Assembly: GCF_040544555.1 (NCBI RefSeq)
Contig: NZ_JBEPKD010000001.1
Location: 372,001-436,000, forward strand
Reading direction: 5' to 3'
Source: Halalkalibacter oceani
Lineage (GTDB): Bacteria; Bacillota; Bacilli; Bacillales; Bacillaceae_D
DNA length: 64,000 bases
Below are positions 17,764 to 25,628 of this stretch, piece by piece (the first letter of the stretch is position 1; each line of letters opens with the position of its first letter). The position numbers and the translations under genes were made by a program. The notes beneath the pieces are model-generated. The model was not told the DNA's origin. It saw only the letters and a program-made list of their open reading frames with translations, and ran no database searches.

Positions 17764-17792
17764 ATAACGTGAAGTTGGGCAAATCGTTTACA
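17764..17792 (-). promoter_or_regulatory. Candidate autoregulated ECF promoter
   Basis: On the minus strand TGTAAAC and CGTTAT are separated by 16 nt. ECF promoters commonly carry an AAC-containing -35 and a CGT-type -10 at this spacing. The -10 lies 22 nt before the sigma start codon. Confidence 0.55.
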
Positions 17793-17827
17793 CCTTCAGA
17801 AAAATATTTTGTATGTATAAATGGAAA

Positions 17828-17865
17828 AGGTTGTGCCAAAAAGATTCCTCTTTTCGGCACAACCT
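17828..17865. terminator. Hairpin with AGGTTGTGCC arms
   Basis: AGGTTGTGCCAAAA pairs with TTTTCGGCACAACCT with one mismatch. It lies upstream of the ECF operon and about 230 nt past the rlmL-like gene end. Its role as terminator is uncertain. Confidence 0.4.
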
Positions 17866-18017
17866 AAAAGCAAGCTGCTTACGTTTTATGTGAATTTCGC
17901 TAGAAACATCAAAGTTTTTTACCCGTATGCATGGATATTCTAAAAACTGAATGTAGACCCCTTCACAACAGAAGAGGTCTACATGACTTTCGTCTACATA
18001 GTGGGCAGCTTGCTTTT
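17866..18017. repeat. 152-bp element bounded by 13-bp inverted repeats
   Basis: AAAAGCAAGCTGC at 17866-17878 is the exact inverse of GCAGCTTGCTTTT at 18005-18017. Inside lies a hairpin ATGTAGACC...GGTCTACAT (17951-17984). Read leftwards, that hairpin is followed by TTCAGTTTTTAG and could terminate the ypsC transcript. No reading frame is evident inside. Confidence 0.45.
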
Positions 18018-18093
18018 ATGTGAGTAAATAAGATCTACTCCTTTATTATCCAGTTAACATAGCAATTCATAGTGAGGCGCTATTCTACAACCT

Positions 18094-19251
18094 TCAAACC
18101 TTTGGCACATCATCCCCCCGCGGCGGTCGCGGTCCGAAGAATTGATAGTAGTCGGTTTTTAAATTTCCGTTGTAGAGCTTTCGCTTTTTGGATGCTTTTT
18201 TGCCGTACAGCTCCTCGAAGCCTTCGTGGGAGGTCAGCATATAAATCGACCATGTTGGCAAGTGCTGCTGAAATACGTCTCCCATATCACGGTACAGCTG
18301 CTCGATGTCTGCTCTTTCCCCGAGACGTTCGCCGTACGGGGGATTGCCTACCAAAATGCCGAACTCGCCCCGGTGTCTGAAATCTTTGACCTGCATTTGC
18401 TTAAAGGTGAGTAAATCAGCAAAGCCGGCTTCCTGGGCGTTATTTTGCGCGAGCTCAACGCTGCGGTGGTCAATATCGCTGCCAAGAATATCGAGCGGCT
18501 GATCGTAATTCGCCAGGTCCTCGACTTCCTGTCTTGCTTCATTCCAGCGATTTTCCCCGATCCAATGCCAGCTCTCCGAAACAAATTCCCGATTAAAGCC
18601 GGGAGCGATGTTTTGCCCGATCATCGCCGCTTCGATCGGCAGCGTACCTGAACCGCAGAAAGGATCGGCAAATGGACGATCCGGCTTCCATGGTGTCAGC
18701 ATAATCATCGCTGCTGCGAGCGTCTCCTTTAACGGAGCCTGATTGTGAAAGTAGCGGTAGCCGCGCTTGTGCAGCCCTTCTCCGCTCGTGTCAATTGTTA
18801 GCGTCGCGATATCCTTATGGAGTGCGACTTCAATCCGGTAAAAAGGGCCATCCTCATCAAACCAGCCTCGTTTGTAGCGTTTTTTTAAGCTTTCGACAAC
18901 CGCTTTTTTGACGATTGCCTGGCAATCGGAAACGCTGAACAGCTTGGACTTTACCGAGCGGCCGATAACCGGAAATTCAGCGTGGACAGGGATAAAATCG
19001 GCCCACGGCAGTGCTTTCGTCTTTTCAAATAATTCATCGAAGGTGAGAGCTTTAAATTCTCCGATCCTCACTTTGACGCGGTCTGCTGTCCGCAGCCACA
19101 GATTGGCGCGCGGGATCGCGGAAACATCCGCTGTGAAGGTCACCTTTCCATTGTCGACCTGGACATCTTCATAGCCCAATGCTTTTACTTCGCGTGCAAC
19201 GAGAGCTTCCAGCCCCATTGTCGCCGTGGCGATTAACGTTACTTTTTCCAT
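18094..19251 (-). CDS. ypsC: THUMP-domain rRNA methyltransferase (YpsC/RlmL family)
   Basis: The 385-residue protein has an N-terminal THUMP domain (to about residue 155, with ALVAREVKALGYEDVQVDNG) and a class I SAM-dependent methyltransferase domain: FADPFCGSGTLPIEAAMIGQ for SAM binding and the catalytic NPPYGERL near residue 305. The family methylates guanine N2 in 23S rRNA. In B. subtilis ypsC lies close to rnpB and gpsB; here three ABC-transporter genes intervene. Confidence 0.92.
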   Translation of the reverse strand: MEKVTLIATATMGLEALVAREVKALGYEDVQVDNGKVTFTADVSAIPRANLWLRTADRVKVRIGEFKALTFDELFEKTKALPWADFIPVHAEFPVIGRSVKSKLFSVSDCQAIVKKAVVESLKKRYKRGWFDEDGPFYRIEVALHKDIATLTIDTSGEGLHKRGYRYFHNQAPLKETLAAAMIMLTPWKPDRPFADPFCGSGTLPIEAAMIGQNIAPGFNREFVSESWHWIGENRWNEARQEVEDLANYDQPLDILGSDIDHRSVELAQNNAQEAGFADLLTFKQMQVKDFRHRGEFGILVGNPPYGERLGERADIEQLYRDMGDVFQQHLPTWSIYMLTSHEGFEELYGKKASKKRKLYNGNLKTDYYQFFGPRPPRGDDVPKV

Positions 19252-19363
19252 TATGTATAAACTCCTTACGTACTGGCATCATCCTCTTATTATACAGGAA
19301 ATAGGACGGGATACAACCAGCACGGAAACCTGTTGTTCATGTGTCGCTTTGCCGCACAAAAGT

Positions 19364-19401
19364 GCCCGGATAAAAAGGGGATTCCCCTTTTGCTCCGGGC
19401 C
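19364..19401 (-). terminator. Terminator of the ABC transporter operon
   Basis: GCCCGGA...AAAAGGGGA pairs with TCCCCTTTT...TCCGGGC, a long near-perfect hairpin 35 nt past the ATPase stop. The T run after it is short. Confidence 0.65.
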
Positions 19402-19435
19402 ATCGTTTTCGACTTACATTCGTTTTTTCCGTTGC

Positions 19436-20230
19436 TTATGCCAAAACAGCGCGGTCGCTGTCCATTTGCTTACCGCGGATTCGCTGGAATTCCTTAAGCA
19501 GCTTTTCAATCGTTAATGTTTCCTTCGTTTCACTGTCGACATTCAGAATAATTTGCCCTTTATCCATCATAATCAGACGATTCCCGAGATCGAGCGCCTG
19601 CTGCATATTATGCGTGACCATCAGCGTCGTCAGCTGATACTTTTTCACGATGTCACGGGTCAGGTTTGTAATCAGCTCGGCTCTTGACGGGTCAAGGGCA
19701 GCCGTATGCTCATCGAGAAGAAGAATCTTTGGTTCGGTGAACGTCGCCATTAACAACGATAATGCCTGACGCTCTCCTCCTGAAAGCAGACCGACCTTGG
19801 CGGAAAGCCGATTCTCCAAGCCAAGATTCAATGTTTCCAAATACTCACGGAAGAGATCTTTTCGTTTTTTGTTCACGCCTATTTTCAACGTGCGCTTTTT
19901 GTTTCGCGAATAGGCGATCGCCAAGTTTTCTTCAATCGTCATCGTCGGTGCCGTACCAGCCATTGGATCCTGGAAGACCCGTCCGATCAACTGGGAACGT
20001 TTGTATTCAGGTAAGTATGTGACCTCTTTGTCAGCGATCTTCACTTCCCCCACATCCGGATTCAAGGAGCCTGAGATGACGTTCATCAACGTCGATTTCC
20101 CCGCTCCGTTACTGCCGATAATCGTTACGAAATCGCCTTTTTCGAGCGAGAGATTCGTATTCTGTAATGCTTTTTTCTCATCGGGCGTCCCTTCATTAAA
20201 GGTTAGTGAAATATCATGCAGATGAAGCAT
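19436..20230 (-). CDS. ABC transporter ATP-binding protein (TrpZ/TptC-like)
   Basis: A 264-residue ATPase with Walker A IGSNGAGKSTLMNV, signature LLSGGERQALSLLMA, Walker B ILLLDEHTAALDP and H-loop LMVTHNMQQAL. The Glu-His-Thr after Walker B (DEHTAALD) is characteristic of ATPases that pair with ABC_sub_bind-type binding proteins. The start at 20230 has AGGAGG upstream and lies inside the end of the permease gene (17-nt overlap). It energises import together with the next two genes. Confidence 0.9.
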   Translation of the reverse strand: MLHLHDISLTFNEGTPDEKKALQNTNLSLEKGDFVTIIGSNGAGKSTLMNVISGSLNPDVGEVKIADKEVTYLPEYKRSQLIGRVFQDPMAGTAPTMTIEENLAIAYSRNKKRTLKIGVNKKRKDLFREYLETLNLGLENRLSAKVGLLSGGERQALSLLMATFTEPKILLLDEHTAALDPSRAELITNLTRDIVKKYQLTTLMVTHNMQQALDLGNRLIMMDKGQIILNVDSETKETLTIEKLLKEFQRIRGKQMDSDRAVLA

Positions 20231-21206
20231 GCTCGCCGCCTCCTTTGCGTGCCAGCTGTTTTTGCCGGCGTCTTTTCTTTTCTTTACGCGCCTCAATCAA
20301 CTTCGGTGACACGAGTGCGGCAATGACGAGAATCGCGGTGATCAATCTCATATCTCCCGCTTCAAGGAAATCAACTCGTAATGCAAGGGTGACGACAATC
20401 CGGTAAATAATCGCTCCGCCGATCACGGCAAGCGTCGTGCGGAAAATCGTTTTCGTGCCGAATAATGCTTCCCCGATAATAACCGAAGCGAGACCGATAA
20501 TGATCAGACCGATTCCCATCCCGGCATCGGCAAACCCGCCGAGCTGGGCGATAAACGCACCGGCTAAGGCAACTAGGCCGTTCGAAAGTCCAAGGCCGAT
20601 GATAATATAGGAATCCGTATTCGCTGAGAAGCTACGGATCATTTTCTGGTTGTCACCAGTTGCCCGAAGTGCGAGCCCGGCTTCTGTTTTCAGGAAATAG
20701 TCGGCAGCAAACTTAATGATCAGCGTCACGATGATCATGAGCAGCAAAATCGACCATGTCCGTGGTGCTTGCGCAAGTCCGAGCATCTGCGTAAAGCTGT
20801 TCAGCGCATTGTCAATCCCGAGCGCTTCCCAAATGCCGGCGATCTGCCGAAAGACCGTTGGCTCGTTGATCAAGGACACATTCGGCTGACCCATAATGCG
20901 CAGGTTAATCGAATAGAGCGCAATCATCATTAAAATCCCGGCAAGAAGCGGGTTGATTTTCCCTTTTGTGTGTAACAAGCCTGTGAAACAGCCTGCGATA
21001 AAGCCGGCAATGGCTGCCAGCGCCGTCGCCACAAATGGATTGACTCCATTTACAATGGAAATCGCGGCTACGGCTGCTCCGGTAACAAAGCTGCCATCAA
21101 CGGTTAAATCAGGGAAGTCCAATACGCGAAACGTTAAGTATACCCCTAGCGCCATAATGGCATAAATAATTCCAGATTCAACTGCGCTAAAAATAGATAA
21201 AAACAT
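20214..21206 (-). CDS. ABC transporter permease (TrpY/TptB-like)
   Basis: The 330-residue permease belongs to the BPD_transp_2 (LivH/LivM-like) type, with about nine spans and the motif GLSNGLVALAGAFIAQLGGF near residue 205. N-terminal VYLTFRVLDFPDLTVDGSF is typical of permeases that pair with ABC_sub_bind proteins, which import aromatic amino acids in some streptococci. The ATG at 21206 has GGGAGG upstream. It has its own promoter and a leader with a long-range stem. Confidence 0.9.
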   Translation of the reverse strand: MFLSIFSAVESGIIYAIMALGVYLTFRVLDFPDLTVDGSFVTGAAVAAISIVNGVNPFVATALAAIAGFIAGCFTGLLHTKGKINPLLAGILMMIALYSINLRIMGQPNVSLINEPTVFRQIAGIWEALGIDNALNSFTQMLGLAQAPRTWSILLLMIIVTLIIKFAADYFLKTEAGLALRATGDNQKMIRSFSANTDSYIIIGLGLSNGLVALAGAFIAQLGGFADAGMGIGLIIIGLASVIIGEALFGTKTIFRTTLAVIGGAIIYRIVVTLALRVDFLEAGDMRLITAILVIAALVSPKLIEARKEKKRRRQKQLARKGGGEHASSA

Positions 21207-21232
21207 AGGAACCTCCCAATGTGCATGCAAAT

Positions 21233-21335
21233 CTCTTATTTCTGCGGACTGATTCTTTCGAGTTCAACCCGTGAGAAATAAGAGTTTCATATAATCAATA
21301 CAAATATAGTTTACGCTATTCATCTTTAATGTCAA
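21233..21335 (-). promoter_or_regulatory. Promoter and structured leader of the permease/ATPase genes
   Basis: On the minus strand TTGACA (21330-21335) and TAAACT (21308-21313) are 16 nt apart. The leader of about 95 nt contains the exact 11-bp inverted repeat CTCTTATTTCT (21233-21243, 21274-21284) around a 30-nt loop. A partial cre-like TGTAAGCGCTTCTT lies upstream at 21350. Confidence 0.5.
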
Positions 21336-21452
21336 TCATTCTATCCAGATGTAAGCGCTTCTTGACAAGGATTTCCTCAGACAGAAGTAAAAAGTGGGTC
21401 ACCACACATAACATGCGGAACCTCGCTCTTCTTCACTCACTTCTGCTCCTTG

Positions 21453-21495
21453 AAAAAAACGGAAACCGACTTGCCGTACTGACAGGTCGGTCTCC
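21453..21495 (-). terminator. Terminator after the binding-protein gene
   Basis: GGAGACCGACCTG pairs with CAAGTCGGTTTCC (minus strand, G-U pairs allowed) and is followed by GTTTTTTT. It would let the binding protein be made in excess of permease and ATPase, which have a separate promoter. Confidence 0.8.
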
Positions 21496-21505
21496 AACGT
21501 GCTCC

Positions 21506-22543
21506 TTATTCTGCCTCATAAAATTCGGCGATCTCATCCCATTCTGGATTCCATTCAACACCCTGCTCTTCCGCAGCTTCTTTGTTGATGAGCAGCTGCA
21601 TATTAGCAGGATATTCTACAGGAATTTCAGACGTTGCTTTTTCACCTGTAAGAATGTCCACCGCCATTTCACCTGTGCGGTAACCGATTGAGTGGTAGTC
21701 AATTCCAAATGTCGCAAATCCGCCTCCAGCTAGGGAATCCGGCTCACCAACGACAAGTGGGATATCCTGTTCATTTGCAACACCGACAACGGTTGCAAGC
21801 GCTGAAACAACAGTATTGTCCGTTACGATATAAAAGAGATCCACTTCGCTGACAAGCGACGCGGCTGCTTGTTGGACCTCGGCTGAAGTCGCTACTGTTC
21901 TCGTTACAAGCGAAAGGCTCGTTCCATCAGCAGCAGCCTGGACAGCTTCGATTTGGGCAACAGAGTTTGGCTCACCGGCGTTATAAATCAAGCCGACCGT
22001 TGCATCGGCGAAATATTGATCAATAAAGTCAACGGTATTTTGGATGGCGTCAGGATGAAGATCTAGCACTCCTGTAATATTCTCTCCAGGCTGATCCATC
22101 GCTTCGACAAGTCCTGCTCCAACTGCATCTGTTACAGAAGTAAAGAGGATCGGAATATCATTTGTCGCTTGAAGGGCGCCTAATGCACTTGGCGTCGAGT
22201 TGGCAAAAATGAGATCAACTTGATCGGCAACAAAGTTATTCGCAATCGCGCTCGTATTATTTTGATCGCCTTGCGCGCTTTGGAAATCATACGTTACATC
22301 GAGACCGGCATCAGCAAGCGCTGCCTGAAAGCCTTCAAAAGCGGCATCCAGCGACGGATGTTCCACAATTTGTGTCGCACCGATTGTAAATTGAAGCGCT
22401 TCATCTGTTTCGGCAGTCTCTCCACCGCCCTCTGTCTCCTCAGGTGCATCCGTTGGTGCCTGCTCTGTTCCACCAGAGCCACAGGCGGTTAAACCAAGAC
22501 CTAATACTGCAATACTCAACCAATGTTTCCATGTCTTTTTCAT
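21506..22543 (-). CDS. ABC transporter substrate-binding lipoprotein (TrpX/TptA-like, ABC_sub_bind)
   Basis: The 345-residue protein has a lipoprotein signal ending LGLTACGSG, then an acidic linker (TDAPEETEGGGETAETDEA), then a periplasmic-binding fold: FTIGATQIVEHPSLDAAFEG, NNFVADQVDLIFANSTPSAL, TSVTDAVGAGLV and FATFGIDYHSIGYRTGEMAV. These are hallmarks of the ABC_sub_bind family, some members of which bind tryptophan or tyrosine. No T-box leader is visible, so the ligand stays open. ATG 22543 has AAAGGGG upstream. Confidence 0.9.
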   Translation of the reverse strand: MKKTWKHWLSIAVLGLGLTACGSGGTEQAPTDAPEETEGGGETAETDEALQFTIGATQIVEHPSLDAAFEGFQAALADAGLDVTYDFQSAQGDQNNTSAIANNFVADQVDLIFANSTPSALGALQATNDIPILFTSVTDAVGAGLVEAMDQPGENITGVLDLHPDAIQNTVDFIDQYFADATVGLIYNAGEPNSVAQIEAVQAAADGTSLSLVTRTVATSAEVQQAAASLVSEVDLFYIVTDNTVVSALATVVGVANEQDIPLVVGEPDSLAGGGFATFGIDYHSIGYRTGEMAVDILTGEKATSEIPVEYPANMQLLINKEAAEEQGVEWNPEWDEIAEFYEAE

Positions 22544-22593
22544 AATCAAACCCCTTTAGTAATTTTCAAATAGTTTGGTATTATCTTAAAACA

Positions 22594-22622
22594 ATATTAA
22601 TCTAATATTTATCGTATGTAAA
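22594..22622 (-). promoter_or_regulatory. Promoter of the substrate-binding protein gene
   Basis: TTTACA and TAATAT lie 17 nt apart on the minus strand, 51 nt before the start codon. Confidence 0.65.
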
Positions 22623-22710
22623 CAAAAAAATTCATTGCTTTAAAGCGCTTCGGGAGTGATGCGTCACCGAGAAATGATTTTTCAGGAAAGATTTTTAAGC
22701 TTATTTTCGC

Positions 22711-22752
22711 AAAAAAACATCCCCAAAACTTGGTCTTTTGGGGATGTTTTTT
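22711..22752 (-). terminator. rnpB transcript terminator
   Basis: AACATCCCCAAAA and TTTTGGGGATGTT form a perfect stem; T runs of six to seven flank it on both strands, so it may work both ways. It lies about 110 nt past the mature 3' end of RNase P RNA. Confidence 0.88.
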
Positions 22753-22862
22753 AACGTCAAAAGGCCTGCCCTGAATGTCTCCATACAGGCAGGCGGCGCG
22801 AAGCATTTCGACGATGCTTGCACATTTGCTTACGTTGATGTTGTAAGTCGCTTTTGTTGCAT

Positions 22863-23270
22863 CTCTTAAGCATTCGATAAGCCATGTTCTGTACCATTGT
22901 ACTTCAAACGGTGATGAGCCTCGTACTCCGGTGGTAACCATCTATCTACAAAGAAATCTCTTTGTTCTTCCAGGCTGTTCATTTCCAGCCGGGAAAATGC
23001 CCCTACCATATTTTGGGTTTCTCGCTCGAGGGGTTTACCGCGTTCCACTCCACCCGTTTCCAGGCGGACTACGTCACTGTGGCACTTTCAAAGGGCTCAC
23101 ACCATATCACGAAGACGTAGGTGCTTCCCTTGCCGTTAGCCCAGTCGAAACCGGACTACCCTAGCTTATGAATTGGCTAGGCACGAACACTACGAGCATC
23201 TCAGCTCGTGCGAGCATGGACTTTCCTCTACATACTAACGCATGCAGCGGTTACCTGAATGCTTGAAGCA
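22863..23270 (-). ncRNA. rnpB: RNase P RNA, type B
   Basis: On the minus strand the hallmark blocks appear in order: GAGGAAAGTCCATGCTCGCA (P4 5' strand), ACGGCAAGGGAAGCACCTAC, GAAAGTGCCACAGTGACG, GTGGAACGCGGTAAACCCCT, CGAGCGAGAAACCCAAA and GGTAGGGGCATTTTC, and near the 3' end CGGAGTACGAGGCTCATCA with ACAGAACATGGCTTA. The terminal helix P1 pairs AAGCATTC with GAATGCTT. The form with P5.1 and P15.1-type elements is that of Bacillus. Ends are set from P1 and may be off by a few bases. Confidence 0.96.
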
Positions 23271-23289
23271 GTCTTAAGCGACAAATTTA

Positions 23290-23318
23290 ATTATATGCTA
23301 AAACGTCAGTCAAATCAA
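23290..23318 (-). promoter_or_regulatory. rnpB promoter
   Basis: TTGATT and TATAAT are 17 nt apart on the minus strand, just behind the stop of the RNase H-like gene. The predicted start is some 12 nt upstream of mature RNase P RNA, implying 5' processing. Confidence 0.75.
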
Positions 23319-23323
23319 TGGTA

Positions 23324-23734
23324 TTATTTAGCGTTCTCCCGAATCGCCCTTCTCGCCAGCTGGTCGGCGTCTTTATTTTGGTTACTTGGCACCCATTTCA
23401 TAAAAAACAGATCAAATGTATCGATTTTTTCGAGCGCTTTGTGCAAATAAGGCTGGTAACGTTTATTTTTCACATAGCGCTTTTCAACCGCCTCATCAAT
23501 CAGCTTGGAATCGGTTCGAAATGAAACCATCGTCAAACCGCGCTCCAGACATAAATCAAGCGCTAGGAGCAGCGCTTCATACTCGGCCTCATGGTTCGAT
23601 AACAAACCGAGGGGAATCGAATGATGCTCCACCTGTCCATTTTTATAATTAATAAAAATACCAGCGCCCGAGAAGCCGGGATTGCCAGCGCTGGCCCCAT
23701 CGATATAGACATCAACCATTCTCTTTTCGCTCAC
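23324..23734 (-). CDS. RNase HI family protein (YpeP-like)
   Basis: The 136-residue protein has the RNase H fold with its acidic residues: VDVYIDGASAGNPG near the start, SNHEAEYEALLLAL with the Glu, SFRTDSKLI with an Asp, and NKDADQLARRA with the final Asp. It probably cleaves RNA in RNA-DNA hybrids or is a structural relative. A GTG at 23734 overlaps the gpsB stop (GTGA); an ATG at 23719 is the alternative and cannot be excluded because neither ribosome binding site is strong. Confidence 0.85.
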   Translation of the reverse strand: MSEKRMVDVYIDGASAGNPGFSGAGIFINYKNGQVEHHSIPLGLLSNHEAEYEALLLALDLCLERGLTMVSFRTDSKLIDEAVEKRYVKNKRYQPYLHKALEKIDTFDLFFMKWVPSNQNKDADQLARRAIRENAK

Positions 23735-24042
23735 TCGTAAAGCTTGCTCCCGAAAACCTTCTTCTCCAGATTTGAAAGTCGCTGAAGAATGTCATAGTTT
23801 GTATTCCCGGCCGCCGGGGCCGGCGTTTGTCGCTGACTGCGTTCAGACAGCTTCTTTACCTCGCGCTTTAATTGGGCGTTTTCTTGTTCCAGACTCGCTA
23901 CCTTATTTTGAAAAGCTTCGTAGTCTTGGATAATAGCATCTAAAAATTTGTCTACCTCGTCAGGGCTATAGCCTCTCATACTTGTTTTGAAGTCTTTTTC
24001 CAAAATGTCCTTTGCTGTAAAACGAATATCCTGTTGATTCAA
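23731..24042 (-). CDS. gpsB: Cell cycle protein GpsB
   Basis: GpsB is a DivIVA-like membrane-associated coiled-coil protein that shuttles PBP1 between septum and side wall. Visible are the membrane-binding block FTAKDILEKDFKTSMRGYSP, the helix VDKFLDAIIQDYEAF, a coiled coil to about residue 68, a short linker (TPAPAAGN) and the hexamerising tail YDILQRLSNLEKKVFGSKLY. I chose TTG 24042 because AGAGGTG lies 6 nt upstream; a GTG at 24051 lies within that site. Product 103 aa. Confidence 0.94.
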   Translation of the reverse strand: MNQQDIRFTAKDILEKDFKTSMRGYSPDEVDKFLDAIIQDYEAFQNKVASLEQENAQLKREVKKLSERSQRQTPAPAAGNTNYDILQRLSNLEKKVFGSKLYE

Positions 24043-24151
24043 TTTTATCACCTCTACTATGCAGCATATATGTACAGCTTACTCTATTTTTTCAAAAGTT
24101 CTTGAACTTGTCAATTTGTCTTCGTAAGCGGGAGTTCCTTGTTCCACGCCT

Positions 24152-24700
24152 TTATTCCCAGCTTTGCTCGTCCGAAATGAGCAAATCCAGATCTTCAGGG
24201 GTAATAAAGTAGACCGGAAAGTCCTCGGTTTGCTGGCGTTTTTTGGCAACCTCCAAATAGTAATGGGGAGAGCCGATCTTCTCTTCATCATACAGCAATA
24301 ATAATCCTTCTGCTTTGCTAATAATAAATTCATTTTTCAACCGCAGCTGAGCCGGACTTTCATAAGGGCGCTTTGTAATGCTGTCGACGAAGTCTGCTTT
24401 GGATAGCAGTTCCTGATAATACTGTTTCGTTGCCTCCTGCCAATTATCCTCCTGCTGCAAAAAAGGCGTCAATACAGCCAATTGCAGGGAGGGGAAATCA
24501 TCCTTAAGCTGATAAACAACCTCGGCTGTCCATAACTCTACGCCCAGCTGTCCGCTAATAATCACCCACTCGAGCCCTTCATCGGCAAATGCGCGCAGCC
24601 GCTGTTCAATTGCTTTCTTAATATAATAAATCCCTCGATGCTTTTGATCAAAAATACCTAATTCATGCGCTTTATAACCGGAAACAGCCAGTGTTTTCAT
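24152..24700 (-). CDS. ypsA: YpsA, SLOG-family protein
   Basis: The 182-residue protein belongs to the YpsA/DUF1273 branch of the SLOG Rossmann-like superfamily, linked in firmicutes to cell division and oxidative stress. Motifs are LAVSGYKAHELGIFDQKH at the start, EWVIISGQLGVELWTAEVVY, LTPFLQQEDNW and KAEGLLLLYDEEKIGSPHYY. It lies next to gpsB as in B. subtilis. ATG 24700 follows AAGGATGTGACT. Confidence 0.92.
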   Translation of the reverse strand: MKTLAVSGYKAHELGIFDQKHRGIYYIKKAIEQRLRAFADEGLEWVIISGQLGVELWTAEVVYQLKDDFPSLQLAVLTPFLQQEDNWQEATKQYYQELLSKADFVDSITKRPYESPAQLRLKNEFIISKAEGLLLLYDEEKIGSPHYYLEVAKKRQQTEDFPVYFITPEDLDLLISDEQSWE

Positions 24701-24712
24701 AGTCACATCCTT

Positions 24713-24747
24713 TCAAAAAAAGAGCAAACTGGTCTTCAGCCTGCTCT
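24713..24747 (-). terminator. Terminator of cotD
   Basis: AGAGCA and TGCTCT pair, enlarged by weaker inner pairs; on the minus strand a run of T follows. Confidence 0.55.
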
Positions 24748-24766
24748 CTCACGTTTTGCTATTTAC

Positions 24767-25258
24767 TTAGCATCCACATGATTTATTGCCCTTCATGTTA
24801 TTCATCGCACCCATGACAGGCGCATTCGCTTGGCTCATCGCGCCCATCACAGGTGCGTTTGCCTGGCTCATTGCTCCCATGACAGGGGCATTCGCTTGAC
24901 TCATCGCACCCATCACAGGACCATTCATTCCCATTTGTCCCATCATATTCGGGCGTGGTGACGTCATCGCGCCAGCTACCGGTGCTCCAAACCCTTGAGA
25001 AGGAGCAACAAACTGCTGGTTGCTGATTGTTTGATCAAAGGATTGAGTTTGCGGGAAGCTTTTTACATGCTTATACACATGGTTCGTCACGTTTGTTGTA
25101 TGCGTCGGATACACTTCTGGGACAATATATTCGCATGTTTTCTCTACGATATTGTGCTGTGTTGGGTGTACCTGAGCTGGCATAACCTGCGTCGTAGTTG
25201 GCAATTGACAATGATTCGGTCTTGGCGGACAATGATTTACTTTCGGTGGACAATGCAT
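24767..25258 (-). CDS. cotD: CotD-like spore coat protein with C-terminal repeats
   Basis: The 163-residue protein begins MHCPPKVNHCPPRPNHC, the CotD signature, followed by HNIVEKTCEYIVPEVYPTHT and a Gly/Met/Pro/Gln-rich second half. Near the C-terminus the 11-residue unit APVMGAMSQAN occurs three times with a partial fourth, and the protein ends KSCGC. Inner-coat CotD is made in the mother cell under sigma K; a matching promoter is present. Its place between ypsA and mrfB is conserved in Bacillus. Confidence 0.88.
   Translation of the reverse strand: MHCPPKVNHCPPRPNHCQLPTTTQVMPAQVHPTQHNIVEKTCEYIVPEVYPTHTTNVTNHVYKHVKSFPQTQSFDQTISNQQFVAPSQGFGAPVAGAMTSPRPNMMGQMGMNGPVMGAMSQANAPVMGAMSQANAPVMGAMSQANAPVMGAMNNMKGNKSCGC
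24803..24917 (-). repeat. 33-bp tandem repeat inside cotD
   Basis: About 3.5 copies of a 33-bp unit encode APVMGAMSQAN. Copies differ at third codon positions (GCGCCC, GCTCCC, GCACCC), so the protein repeat is better kept than the DNA repeat. Confidence 0.85.
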
Positions 25259-25293
25259 AAGTTTTATTTCCTCCTTTTATTGTGAGTCAATAT

Positions 25294-25323
25294 TAACCTA
25301 TGTTAGTCACTATGTAGTTGTAC
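25294..25323 (-). promoter_or_regulatory. Sigma-K-type promoter of cotD
   Basis: On the minus strand GTAC, then 17 nt, then CATAGGTTA, which fits the sigma K pattern AC-N16/17-CATAnnnTA. It lies 36 nt before the cotD start codon; AGGAGG follows. Confidence 0.65.
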
Positions 25324-25365
25324 TAGTTGTTTCACCTATTTATAAGCAAATCCTGCCGCTTCGTC

Positions 25366-25461
25366 TTATAGAAAGGCAAACGCCCCGTCGCGAATTTCAC
25401 TCATCACAAACAAAGTTAGGCCAATGATCACAAAAAACAATACTAATATGGTGCGATACAT
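25366..25461 (-). CDS. 31-residue single-span membrane peptide
   Basis: An ATG-TAA frame encodes MYRTILVLFFVIIGLTLFVM followed by SEIRDGAFAFL, one hydrophobic span with a short polar tail. AAAAGGA lies 13 nt upstream, a long spacing, so translation is plausible but not secure. It sits alone in the gap between cotD and mrfB. I do not recognise a family. Confidence 0.4.
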   Translation of the reverse strand: MYRTILVLFFVIIGLTLFVMSEIRDGAFAFL

Positions 25462-25628
25462 CTTCGTTCACTCATCCTTTTAATTGATTTCGCTCATATT
25501 GTAAATGATTTTCAGCTCATTGACAATTGACTTTTTAAGGAAGAAAACTAGTCTTTATTGCGCGTTCACAAAATTGTTGATTTTTGTAGGAAAATCAGTC
25601 TTTTTGCGCTTCCCCAGGAAATAGCTTT

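Noticed and set aside
22609..22941. A 110-codon frame on the minus strand over the rnpB 3' end
   Set aside because: It lies across RNase P RNA and its terminator; chance frame in structured RNA.
22931..23164. Frames on both strands inside rnpB
   Set aside because: The region is fully explained by RNase P RNA.
24803..24917. Short direct repeats as a CRISPR array
   Set aside because: The 33-bp repeats are contiguous, have no spacers and are in-frame inside cotD.
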